DNA from: Coprinellus micaceus
Lineage: Eukaryota > Basidiomycota > Agaricomycetes > Agaricales > Psathyrellaceae
Length of the DNA: 64,000 nt
Assembly: GCA_951394405.1 (NCBI GenBank)
Contig: OX596335.1
Coordinates: 4,836,001-4,900,000, forward strand
Reading direction: 5' to 3'
Position numbers and translations under genes: made by a program
Notes under the pieces: generated by a model
Told to the model about the DNA's origin: nothing
What the model saw: the letters and a program-made list of their open reading frames with translations, nothing else
Databases searched by the model: none
Part shown: positions 11,701 to 21,545 of the stretch, in pieces
Layout: each line of letters opens with the position of its first letter
Numbering within the stretch: position 1 is the first letter of the stretch

Positions 11701-11887
11701 AGTGAGGAGGTAGAGAATGTGAATCGGGGGGTGGGGTGGTGCGCAGGGCAATATCCCTGAGTTTCCCCTTTTTGTATGGGGCACATCTCCTGGACATGGC
11801 TAGGTGTGAGTTGACACCTTGGTGTGTCGCGAACAGCTTGCCACAGTTGGGACAAATGGGAAGATCATTGACATCATATAGAGGCAT
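8752..11887 (-). CDS. Plavaka-family transposase
   Basis: Four exons on the minus strand: 11204-11887, 10860-11156, 9187-10801 and 8752-9134. The introns are 47, 58 and 52 nt, and the lengths sum to 993 codons (992 aa). A C-terminal family block in the last exon (YIEWYSRQ then NHGMYRVSKA) and an ATVAPIII segment after intron 2 come into frame only with these junctions. The N-terminus has a zinc-finger-like C12-X2-C15-X12-H28-X6-C35. The core carries Plavaka-typical blocks: IRHRDVLKAIESIFRNP, CPKCQCSADNLADP, a TPDVLHQLYQGVFKH segment and ERLHIDFAKEGWRATNQR, part of an RNase-H-like transposase fold. It appears intact. It would act in the nucleus on the element's TIR and subterminal repeats. Confidence 0.9.
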
Positions 11888-12420
11888 GGTGGTTGAAAGG
11901 ATGGAAAGAATGAATTGACAGGTATAGAAGACACATGCTTAGTATAACAAACACCGCAAATAGGCAAAACAGCAAAGGAATACCAAAAAGGAAGGAAGGG
12001 ACAGCCACTGGTAGGCCTGACAGCACCGTGAATGTAAACATTTGGCCCTTGAGTGGATGCACAGGAGGGGCAGCCTCAACACAGGCAAAGGCCGGCGACT
12101 TGTGAAGGAGGATTAGGGAGGCGAAGGTTACAGAAGTATGGAGTTTGGTGCGATGGAGGACGTAGGCAATGAAATGTGGCAGTTCTGCCTGCAAATGGGT
12201 GGTCGCTGGAGGATACTTGGGACAGCCGAACAAATGAGTGATGAATCTCGCACCCATGGAGGTGGAAGGTCCCGGATAGGTGACGAAACCCCGTGCTATG
12301 AAATGCAGGGTCCAATGGCCGCTGTCAGTTGGGCTAACGAGGGTGTGGAAGGGTGGGTGGAGGTCTTCAATGTGAGGTGGGTGGGAACGTCCTTGGACGG
12401 CATTACTGGATGGTGTTGGC
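11874..12420 (-). pseudogene. Captured cyclin-domain fragment
   Basis: The minus-strand frame contains GARFITHLFGCPKYPPATTH, then a stretch ending in IAYVLHRTKLHTSVTFASL. This is the characteristic start of the cyclin box in fungal Pcl/G1-type cyclins. The frame stays open upstream to about 12420 but has no good start. Downstream of the SLILL segment the cyclin similarity stops and the sequence becomes unrelated before ending beside the transposase start. It lies inside the transposon and on the transposase strand, so I read it as a truncated piece of a host gene picked up by the element. I see no later cyclin-box helices, so it cannot make a complete cyclin. Confidence 0.55.
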
Positions 12421-12459
12421 GGTGAGGTGAGGAATTGGGGACACTTGTGGAGGTGTGCT

Positions 12460-13840
12460 TAGGGCCCCTGCTTCATTGGAAGCGAGGGCGGAGGAGATGG
12501 GGAGGAGTATGGACACCTCGCTTTGTTGGAAGCGCGTCTGGAGGAGGGAGGGAGGTCCGGCGAGGCCTCGCTTCGTTGGAAGCGAAGCTGGAGGCGGTGG
12601 GGAGGTCCGGCAAGTGTTGGGAGGGATGTGGAAGTCCCCGCTTCCAATGAAGTGGGGACGGAGCTGGTGTGAAGGTCCGGCAGGCGTTGGGAGGGATGGG
12701 GACGTCCGGGGAGGTGCTGGGGAAGTCCTGGAACGCCTCGCTTCATTGGAAGCGAGGCAGGGGGATGGGGACGTCCTGGAACGCCTCGCTTCCAACGAAG
12801 CGAGGCAGAGGGACGGGGACGCGTTGGGGACGCGTTGAGGACGTCCGGGAACGCCTCGCTTCGTTGGAAGCGAGGCAGGGGGATGGGGACGTCCGGGGAG
12901 GCGCTGGGGAAGTCCTGGAACGCCTCGCTTCGTTGGAAGCGAGGCAGAGGGACAGGGACGTCCGGGAGGCGCTGGGGACGCGTTGGGGACGTCCTGAAAC
13001 GCCTCGCTTCATTGGAAGCGAGGTAGAGGGATGGGGACGTCCGGGGAGGTGCTGGGGAAGTCCTGGAACGCCTCGCTTCCAACGAAGCGAGGCAGAGGGA
13101 CGGGGACGCGTTGGGGACGCGTTGAGGATGCCTGGGAACGCCTCGCTTCGTTGGAAGCGAGGCAGAGGGACAGGGACGTCCGGGAGGCACTGGGGACGCG
13201 TTGAGGACGTCCGGGAACGCCTCGCTTCGTTGGAAGCGAGGCCGAGAGTATGGGGATGTCCGGGGAGGTGCTGGGGAAGTCCTGGAACACCTCGTTTCGT
13301 TGGAAGCGAGGCAGAGGGACGGGGACGCGTTGGGGACGCGTTGAGGATGCCTGGGAACGCCTCGCTTCGTTGGAAGCGAGGCAGAGGGACAGGGACGTCC
13401 GGGAGGCACTGGGGACGCGTTGAGGACGTCCGGGAACGCCTCGCTTCGTTGGAAGCGAGGCCGAGAGTATGGGGATGTCCGGGGAGGTGCTGGGGAAGTC
13501 CTGGAACACCTCGTTTCGTTGGAAGCGAGGCAGAGGGACGGGGACGTTTGGGGACGCGTTGGGGACGTGTTGAGGACGTCCTGGAACGCCTCGCTTCGTT
13601 GGAAGCGATGTAGAGGGACGGGGACGTTCGGGGACGCGTTGGGGAAGTCCGGGAACGCCTCGCTTTGTTGGAAGCGAGGCAGAGGGACAGGGACGTTCGG
13701 GGAGGCGCTGGGGACGCGTTGAGGAAGTCCGGGAACGCCTCGCTTCGTTGGAAGCGAGGCAGAGAGGACGGGGACGCCCAGCAGCGCGTTAGAAACGTCC
13801 AGAGATGCCTCGCTTCATAGGAAGCGAGGCTGGAGGCGCT
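12460..13840. repeat. GC-rich minisatellite built of hairpin units
   Basis: About 20 units of roughly 60-90 bp, each centred on the near-palindrome GCCTCGCTTCGTTGGAAGCG plus AGGC and joined by GGGGACG-rich spacers. Two neighbouring 219-bp blocks (13092-13310 and 13311-13529) look identical and each holds three units, so a higher-order duplication occurred recently. In the units near 12783 and 13073 the centre reads CCAACG instead of CGTTGG, which is its reverse complement. Long stop-free frames on both strands are a by-product of the repeat and are not genes. Confidence 0.9.
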
Positions 13841-13942
13841 GGGGATGAGGAGAGAGACGGGTGTCACACTGTTAGGAAGCGCCCGTCTGTAGCCTGAGCC
13901 CTGGTAAGTCCTTCGCTCTTAGATCTGTGAAATCTTACTTAC

Positions 13943-14230
13943 CTGCACCTCCTCCACACCCATATCTATGTCTACGATGTTTGCATCGTGTCTGCCATCG
14001 TTGTTGTCATCGCCGTTCATCGTCGCCGCTTTGCTCTGCTCCGGGGTGTTATTGGTGTAACTGATTGCGATCGCCTCGGAATCGCGACCGAAGGTGGTGA
14101 CGTGGCGGTTTGGGAACGTCGGAGAAGAGGTCTGGAGGAGTGAGCGCGCGGACTGGGTGGAGCAGGGGGTGTTGACAGTGGAAGAGGAGAAGAAGAGACT
14201 TGGCCATTTGCTCTCCGTTGTTCAGTCAGG
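13943..14230 (-). other. Possible exon remnant of a second captured gene
   Basis: A minus-strand frame without stops reads through PSLFFSSSTVNTPC, then TTFGRDSEAIAISYTNN, and ends at a strong GTAAGT donor (13937-13942). The composition (Ser/Thr/Asn-rich, then acidic) is protein-like and the frame does not belong to the TET/JBP gene on the other strand. No start codon or following exon is evident because the minisatellite begins there. I do not recognise the protein. Confidence 0.3.
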
Positions 14231-14231
14231 T

Positions 14232-14271
14232 GACTGGACGAGATTTGGGTCGACCCAAATCTCGTCCAGTC
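14232..14271. repeat. Perfect 40-bp palindrome
   Basis: GACTGGACGAGATTTGGGTC is followed immediately by its exact reverse complement, with no spacer. It ends 48 bp before the TET/JBP start codon. A short (CGCGT)n run at 14290-14311 lies between the two. It could be a protein-binding site or a cruciform-forming sequence. Function is not shown. Confidence 0.9.
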
Positions 14272-14319
14272 CGTTCAACATCCCACGAGCGCGTCGCGTC
14301 GCGTCGCGTGGCTTGTGCC

Positions 14320-17300
14320 ATGTCACCTGTGTCCTTGTCTGCTACCGACCTCCTCACTCTGCGGGTAGCCCTCGGCCATGCCATCGCTGCGAACCCAGAA
14401 GCCAGTCGTGACTTCCCGTTTGCACCCGAAAGCACGGAGAAGCTTGCCTCACTCCTCGACTTGCTCCTGTTGGCAACCGCCCCCAGCAAGACTTTCACGC
14501 TAGAAGAAGCGCCCCCAGCAAGACTTTCACGCTAGAAGAAGCGCCCGACCGCCCGCCCTATGGCAGTGCTGGCGTTGATCGAAGTCTCCAGCGTGCTGGC
14601 AGTACTGAGCAGGAAGTTGGGGTGGCGAGCGTTGGGCTTGGTGACTTGGTGAGTGCTCACCACTCTGGGAATTCAGTAGCTGATCTTGCAGGTCTCTCTT
14701 CAGACTGAGGATGTTGCTAGGGCGCGTGGCCGCACAGTGGGCTCCCAGCGCCATGCATCCTCCTTCACTATGTCGCGACTGCAGAACTCTGTAAGTGCAA
14801 CTTTGTTCAAACTGGGCTCTTCACAACTGACCTGTCTGCTATTTGCCTAGCTTTCAGCATCCAGTCGAGGCTCAACACCAGATTCGGATATCTGGGGCTC
14901 AAATGCCCCGACATTACGCGCCTCAAGCCCGGCATCTTCATTTGGTGGGGAGGCTGAGCGAAGGGGATGCAGGAGGGTGTCGGACTGGGAATGGGATGGC
15001 GATGAAGCTATGGGCGGGCACATTCAAATATCGAAGCGCCCACGGCTGGGATCTATCTCCGAGGACGAGGAAAACGACCAGCCTGATCCTCAAAATCAAG
15101 ACTCCTTCGGACGCTCGTCTCGCGCCTCACGCCACGGTCCCCGCTTATCTGAACCCTCTTCTCTCAGGCAGTCACTACTTGCGTCCGCCTCTGCTGCTGA
15201 TCCTGACCTCATCTATCCCTTCTCCTTTGCCATGAATGCCGCTGGTGAAACGACAGGGAACCCTATGGCTTCCCCCTCATTACCTTCACCATTCCTTACG
15301 GCGGCGGTGTCATCCACAACATCAGCAACTTCACCAGCCACCTCTGCCCACCCACCTCGATTTACCATAACGATCCCCCCTCGTGCATCCGTCTCCAGCA
15401 ATCTAACCAATCAGCATCTCGACAACGATGAGGATGGTGGCCCACAGCTTGACGAGGACGAGGACAATGGGGAGCAGCTGGACAATGGTGGCCTGAACCG
15501 TGAAGGCAGCGTGGATAGCCTGTTCAACTGGGTCCATGACGGCAATCCACCAGTCCGCAATGAGGAGAATCTCCGGCGTGCAGGAAACGCAGATTGGCTT
15601 GGGCCTGGTCGAGTCCAGCCAGGGATCATGATCCCACCTCCAAAACCGGACTGTGAGCGTGGTTCGAGTGGAATTCGAGTGCGTGCAGGGCGGCGACAGA
15701 CAGCTGAAGCGCGTCGTAGGATGGACTGCATGGGTGCTGAGGGCTTGGGGGATCTCAATGAGGGCGACGATGCGACTGCATACCAAGAGGATGAGGAGCG
15801 CCTGACAGCTAATCCCACTCCCTCCACCCGTTCAACCCGTTCCTCCCATACTCCCTCAACCATCCTGTCAGACTCGGGCTATCTCATTCACAATGGTGGC
15901 GATTCCTGTAGCGAAATCCAATCACTCAACCATCGTGCAGGAATGTTCCTCTCAACGCTTGCCGCTGGGTGCCGGGAGTGTCTCCCTAACTCGACGACCA
16001 GCTCCACGATGGTCGCCAACCCCATTGTCGTCTTTCGTGCTCTCAATGATGGATTTATGCCTGGGACTTTGCGCTCGCTCACGAAGGCAGCATATGATTC
16101 GTCGGCTCATCGCGCTCAGCTTTGCACATCGTCCTTTTCTCCGGAGAATGGGGATCCCCTTCACACACACCTCCCTGTTCGCTCCACCGAGAATCCCATT
16201 ATTCAAACCCTCAGTGGTGTTGTCACCCGCATAATGGACGCCGAAGTTCTCGAAGCCATCGCCCAAGTCATCTACTGGGTCAACGCTATGCATTTCACAG
16301 CGTTGATTATGAAGTATGTTATTGCTAGTGCTCTTGCATATTTTTCCTTCTTCTCTGACTGTCATTCTAATAGAGAAATGAAAAGGACAAAGCGGACCCT
16401 GACGGACCTATTGAACCAGGTTGTTGAGGATGTGGGCCGAACTGGGCATTCCAAGGTCGGACTTCCTCTACTGAGGCGCTACTTTCACGATGGGACCGTG
16501 GTTGCGCTAATGGCCGCGGCAGGTGAGTTGACAAGTGTTATCCATCTTTTGTTAGATTTCTAACTTGACATAGGTTCCATGTACCTGGTCATTGTAATGG
16601 CGTGCTGCCGAGTACGACAGGACATGAGATCTATCAGCTTCGAATACTTTGGTCGAATCACCCGTGAACTTCGTATGCCCGATCGTGAGTTCACTCCTCT
16701 ATTTCTACATCCTTTACTCAAAAAGGTCTGTTAGCGGAGTCCCTTTTCTTTGGAAAGATTACGAACTACATTATTCCTGCCGTCGCTCATCTTATGAGGG
16801 AAGAGCCTCTGATCATGAGCCGGCTTGCCTCTGAAGCCTTCATACTTGAGGGGGGGAAGGCTGATATTGACTGTACCGACCTCCGCGACACTGACGAGTT
16901 TTTCCAGAACTTCGCGCTCATGTAAGCCTTGATTTTATCCTTCCATTTTCCTTTCTCATCTGTTGTTTTAAGGGAATACATGAATGGCCGAGATGAGGAG
17001 GCGTGGAAGGAGGCCATGGTGCCTAACCCTCAAGGCCAGCAACGTCGGGTTGAAAGTATCAACTCCCTCCTCTCTGAGCCAATACAATCGTCAGAGCTGC
17101 TAGAGCTTCCCCCTATCCTCTCGAAGCAGCTTCCAGATTCTGTTTCCGCTCAGCAACTCCCTGCTCCTGCTCCTCCTGCTCCTCCTCCTGCTTCACCTAC
17201 TTCACAGTCGCCGACAGCTCCAACACCCGAACTTTCTCCTGCACCACCCGCACCTGCGCCTAAGGAATGGCTAACAGTGGACTGGAATAAGGCTCAGGTC

Positions 17301-18500
17301 AAGTCGGATACACACATTATCGACACGGGTTTCTCTCCTGAGCTCAATAAGGAGGTGCCATACAAGACTTCAGAGGAGGGTGCTCGGTGGGACTATACCC
17401 AACGCCAGCGAAAATCAACTCTGGGCGCCACTCCAGCACATAGCATTGAAGAGCTGCGGACCCTACTTGTGAACCAGCTGGCTAAGGGCAAGCGACAGAA
17501 CCGCGACTGCTGGATCGAGATGTCTTCGGACATTCTGAATGGGTGCGTTTCATACTGCTTCACCACTGCATTCTAGCTCACTATGCATTAGAGGCTCACT
17601 TCATATCAATGATATGCATGGGAACCGTCTCGTATCTTTTCTAGAGGAAATCCCTCAGAAGCACATTGACGATTTCTTTGACACTCTTCGCATTTCCTTC
17701 ATAGACTTCAAGGATACTGATACCAAGAAGGCGGGGCCTCGCCACACATACCCTTCTGCCCATGGTGATGTTTATGGACGCTATACAAACAGGGTGAGTG
17801 CCATATTGTTTATGCTATATATCTCTGGCTGACGATGACATAGGGAGACGGTGTTCCCAACTACGCCGACCCTTCCAGTGTTCAAAAGGAAGGCAAGGAG
17901 TTTCTGAATACAGGCAGGAATCTCCCTAGGACAAGCGCAGAGTGGAACAAGAACTCGGAGGTATTCCAACGAATGCAAGAGGCTGCAGCTCCCATCTTCG
18001 AGTGGATTCGTAAAAAGGTTAGTGGTTTTTGGTGTTCGTATATGTCTGTTCTGACGTCCATGTAGATGGAGGAGCTGTTTCCTGAAAACTTCAAGATTCT
18101 TTCTCAGTATATCGAACACCTCCCTGGCAACTACTTCCCCCCCACCTACCCCTTCTCTGGATTTGTTCTCAACCTCAACTGTGCTACTCGTATCCACCGC
18201 GACTGGGGAGATAGTGATATCTGCCTGGTCATCGCTTTCTCAGATGCTGAACGTCGCACCGATCAAGTCAAGGGTAATGATGGTGCTTTATGCTTCCAGG
18301 AACTTGGTCTGGTTTCTCGTTTACGCCCTGGTGTGCCTGTTGTATTCCGTTCTCGAGAGCTAAGCCACTTCAACCGTCATTTTAAAGGTTATCGTGCTTC
18401 ACTTGTGTTTCATACTGATAGTGGACTCAAAGGCTGGGCTGATAATATGTACGGATGGAAGGATAATATTCACTATCGTACCGAATGGTCCAATACTTAG
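14320..18500 (+). CDS. TET/JBP-like 2-oxoglutarate/Fe(II) oxygenase gene, frameshifted in exon 1
   Basis: Ten exons: 14320-14648, 14692-14790, 14851-16313, 16374-16522, 16574-16684, 16726-16921, 16973-17542, 17592-17793, 17844-18017 and 18066-18500. The sum is 3728 nt. Without the second copy of a 32-bp duplication it is 3696 nt, exactly 1232 codons. The N-terminal half is low-complexity. The C-terminus is the dioxygenase core. Within the last exon (numbered from its first Met) are H44 and D46 of an HxD motif (RIHRDWGDSD), H101 (RSRELSHFN) and R110 (KGYRASLVFHTD), which match the iron and 2-oxoglutarate ligands of TET/JBP enzymes that oxidise 5-methylcytosine or thymine in DNA. As sequenced, exon 1 stops after 71 codons. 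Downstream starts (ATG at 14779 in exon 2, or in exon 3) could still give a protein with the complete catalytic part. Confidence 0.8.
14480..14543 (+). repeat. 32-bp tandem duplication that breaks the TET/JBP frame
   Basis: CCCCCAGCAAGACTTTCACG and the next 12 bases occur at 14480-14511 and again, identically, at 14512-14543. Because 32 is not a multiple of three, the frame opened at 14320 reaches TAG at 14533-14535. The frame that continues into exons 2-10 has no ATG between its last upstream stop (14409) and the duplication. Confidence 0.9.
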
Positions 18501-18673
18501 ATTTTCTTACATAGCCCATAGATGTTCTCCTCGTACCATAGATACTCTCGCTAATCAATTTCTGATATCATCACTCCCTTCACACGGTTGAGCTTTGCCA
18601 ACGCACCTGTTTCTTCCCTTCCATTGACGTCTTACCTTCCAACACCTCTTTTGTAACTTCGTAATTTCTCAGC

Positions 18674-20624
18674 ATGAAGAGCACTCGCCAACAGACTGCT
18701 GCTGGTTCCGGCGCTAAACCCGGCGCTAAACCCGCTTCCAAGGCTCCTGCAAAGCCTGCCCCCAGGTCCCGTGCCAAGAATGCCAAACCTGCTGTGCCTC
18801 CCTCTGGCAAGAAGCGCAAGCAGACGGCGTCTGTTGAAGAGCCTGAGGATGGTTCCCCTGACGTTCAAGAGGCTCCAGCCCCCAAGAAGCGGAAGCCGAC
18901 TCAGGCTGAGGTGAAGGCGGCACAGGCGGCCAAGAACAAAGGTCAGTTTCTAATAGTATTATTCTCTTCTCCTCTCTTCTCATATTTTTCACAGAGATTC
19001 AGGAAGCGAACTCTTGCCTCCTTGCTGCCTCTCACACCAAGGGCCCCAGTGAGGAAGGGGATGCCGATGACGATGAGACTCCGCCCCAGAAGATAAACAA
19101 CATCAACATTGTCCTTGATGACGACGAAGCAGAGGCTGCAAGAGACCTTAGTAAGGGTGCCCCTATAGAGGTTGAGGGCGATGATGAGGACGAAGGCGAG
19201 TACGAGGAGGAGGAGGCCCCTGGATGTCAGTCGGATGACGGCGAGCCTGAAGATATCTTTGAGGAGGGGGCGATCAGTGTGTCTCCCACCAAGAAGGGAC
19301 ATGCAAAGGAGCCCAGTGTAGAGCTGGAGGATGAAGGGGAGGAAGAAGATGACGAATTCAATACCAATGGTGTGAGTGCCTGAAATACGGTGTATATGTC
19401 ATACTGATTTTCTTGCATGATAGCTTGACGTTGTCAGCCGCCACCTCGGGCCCCCTCCTTTCCCCCGCGGCTCAAAGGCTGGCTCACGGGCTAGCTCGAG
19501 AGCTCCTTCCCCTGCTCCCTCTTCCAGAGGAGGCAGCAAGGTTACTCGCGAGAGCTTTGAGAGTGAGGAGGTCAGGGCTCTTTGCGATGCGGCAAAGAGC
19601 ATGGTCCGGATGAAAGTACTTTTTGGGCAATGGGATACCACTCACGATGATAGGCAATGGGCAACTGATATCCTCCAGGCTGTCATAAAGGAAAAGCCAC
19701 ATATGAGGAATGCACTGCATACGGCTTTTGAGGATGAGGTTGAGAAGGAGAGACTCCTGACTTATGTGCGTTTACTTTGCTCATATATCCTTTCTTTGCT
19801 AACCATGTTCTCAGATTCTGTACGGCAAGGGCGGTCTACTCAATACCTTCATCGGCAAAGCCCGCCTCCTTGTGTCGACCAACTATGGTCTGACGGGAAG
19901 GAAAACCGACATCGAGGAGAGGGTGGCATGGCTGCTTCACAAGACTCAGTTCGTGTATGGGGATATTGACTTCAAGGTACGTTTCTTTCTTGATTTACAT
20001 ATATGCTACCATTAACACTACCATTAGAATAAGACTGTGGAGAAGTCCAAGATCTGGGGCAATTCCATGATTAAGGAGCTTCTCCAGATTGCGATATTCA
20101 GCCCAGGAGCGAAGGCGGACCTGCGCAGTGTTCAGGAAATTAGGAAGACGCAAGTGATTCCCGTCTCCGCTGTTATTCTTTCTATTGTTGCTGTACGCTT
20201 CTTTCTCCCTCGCTGTTTTCTCCTGCTTATCACTCCGGTAGACTGAGCATGCCATTGGTGAGTATCGCCATGGTTCATACCAACAGTATCCCTTCAAGGA
20301 GTATAGCATTCGGAAAAGGTACGTGACTACACGTTTAGCTACTATGCATAACTAATTGTGGCGAAGATATGTGTACCATGAGAAGAACTGGAATACGTTG
20401 AGTACGCTGTCACCAAGGTGGGCTGCGTACTACCAGGAGAGTATCTTTAAGGCTATCGCGTAGGTCATTTCTCTTATATTGTGGCACTATTCTGATACTA
20501 TCATCTGTTCAGGGATACTGTGGGCCTCAACAATATGGCTGATGGTCTAGCTGGCGAGGACGTAGAGGGAATCACTGCCATGGACTTGGATACCATCGCC
20601 GATGGGAATATTACCCTCTTCTAA
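18674..20624 (+). CDS. DUF6532-like protein encoded in the transposon
   Basis: Eight exons: 18674-18941, 18995-19371, 19424-19765, 19815-19976, 20028-20192, 20242-20318, 20367-20459 and 20513-20624. They total 532 codons (531 aa) with all junctions in frame. Residues 1-90 are Lys/Ala/Pro-rich with basic clusters (PPSGKKRKQ, APKKRKPT) resembling nuclear localisation signals. A long acidic region follows, then a helical C-terminal domain (WGNSMIKELLQIAIF, VIPVSAVILSIVATEHAIGE, YPFKEYSIRKRYVYHEKNW). The C-terminal pattern resembles DUF6532 of agaricomycetes, a domain of unknown function common on accessory elements. It starts 174 bp after the TET/JBP stop, on the same strand. It may be a DNA-associated accessory factor of the element. 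That role is inferred only from position and composition. Confidence 0.75.
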
Positions 20625-20814
20625 TCATTATCTATCAATATTCTCTTCTCCTCATCGTACCATTCTTCTTGCTTAGCCTTGCTTCCTTTTTCTTTACCGT
20701 ATACTTGTACTTAATCCAGTGCTGATAGACCTATACATATACATTACATCTGCCCTACTGTTGCAAAAAGTGCGTGAATGTGAGAAATTGCTACCGGATC
20801 CCTGGTTGTCCTCA

Positions 20815-21061
20815 GAGCCCCTCAGAGACTCAGAGTGTTCAGAGCACCCCAAAGCACCCCAGAGCACCCCAGAGCATCCCAGAGCATCCCAGAGTATCCC
20901 AGACTTGGGCACTCCCAGAGCTTCCCAGGGCTCCCCAGGGCCGCCCAGAGCTGCGCAGGATTCAACGTGGCTCTGACTTTGCCCTGAGAGCTCCCCAGGG
21001 ACCCTGGCTGCCCTGGCTGCCCTGACAGCTCTGTGATGCCCTGGGATGCCTGTGGGAGCCA
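20815..21061. repeat. Right subterminal repeats of the large transposon
   Basis: Tandem 10-bp units of the type CCCAGAGCAC or CCCAGAGCAT run from about 20840 to 20955. GCTCCCCAGGG and CTGGCTGCC variants follow up to the right TIR. The left end carries the same motif in inverted orientation, as expected for transposase-binding arrays. Confidence 0.75.
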
Positions 21062-21097
21062 CAGGGCATCCCGGGACCAATATGGTTTTTCCTGATG

Positions 21098-21545
21098 GAT
21101 AACCTATATGCGGAACAATAGGAAAGAACAATAGATGTTCCATAAGTAGAGAACAATAGCAGTGAATGGAGATAAGGTGGAGATAAGAGAACAATAAGTG
21201 CGAGTATAATGGGAATAATACAAAGTGGTTGTTGTTCTCTGTAGAACAATAGAAGATAAGTAAAACATTCGAAATAGAGGTATTATTTGTAGAGATAGAG
21301 TTGACATGAGCATTGTCTTCCAACAACTATTTCCCCCACCGTCGCGTTTCTTCCGGGCTCTCGCCGGCTACTACGATGTAATCAAACTAATTTGTGTTCC
21401 GGACATTAATGATTGAAAGGACACTCTTGTGGTATCGAATGCGGTGCTAGTCCAGCGGAGCCTGAACGGCGCATCCTAAAATGAAGTGCGAAGCAGTGCA
21501 AGCACCTCTGCTTCAAGGCTCACTTCCTTCCACACCTTCCACACC
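21098..21545. repeat. GAACAATAG repeats beyond the right TIR, then upstream region of the ULD gene
   Basis: GAACAATAG or a close variant occurs about five times between 21112 and 21252, and once just outside the left TIR (8527-8535). The outer limit of the transposon may therefore lie near 21255-21320. The last 200 bp hold a TTCCGGACATTAATG sequence also found at 37077 and a GGCTCACTTCCTTCC leader shared with the ULD paralog at 43418. Confidence 0.5.

Larger units (their letters stand above)
8537..21097. mobile_element. Large Plavaka-type DNA transposon carrying a TET/JBP-like gene
   Basis: The 36 bases at 8537-8572 (CATCAGGAAAAACCATTTTG onwards) match the reverse complement of 21062-21097 at 33 of 36 positions, which gives a terminal inverted repeat. 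Short repeats related to GGGATGCCCTG and CCCAGAGCA are clustered just inside both ends, as expected for transposase binding sites. Between the TIRs lie a Plavaka-family transposase, a cyclin-like fragment, a hairpin minisatellite, a TET/JBP-like oxygenase gene and a DUF6532-like gene. A GAACAATAG motif recurs outside the right TIR to about 21255 and once outside the left one. The true ends may therefore be slightly further out. I found no clear target duplication. TET/JBP genes associated with DNA transposons are known from agaricomycetes, so the association itself is not new. Confidence 0.85.

Noticed and set aside
12460..13840. Regular palindromic units resembling a CRISPR array
   Set aside because: Spacers are themselves repeats of GGGGACG-type sequence, unit length varies, and the genome is clearly eukaryotic.
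12459..13867. Several 300-370 codon open frames on both strands
   Set aside because: They lie wholly in the GC-rich minisatellite. Stop codons are simply absent from the repeat unit, and the translations are repeats of the unit.
14977..16563. Stand-alone 528-aa protein
   Set aside because: It is exon 3 of the TET/JBP gene read from an internal alternative start, extended into the following intron.
8537..21097. Classification as a KDZ (Kyakuja/Dileera/Zisupton) element because of the TET/JBP cargo
   Set aside because: The transposase blocks (TPDVLHQLYQGVFKH, ERLHIDFAKEG, NHGMYRV) are of the Plavaka type, and I see no CxC cysteine clusters typical of KDZ proteins.
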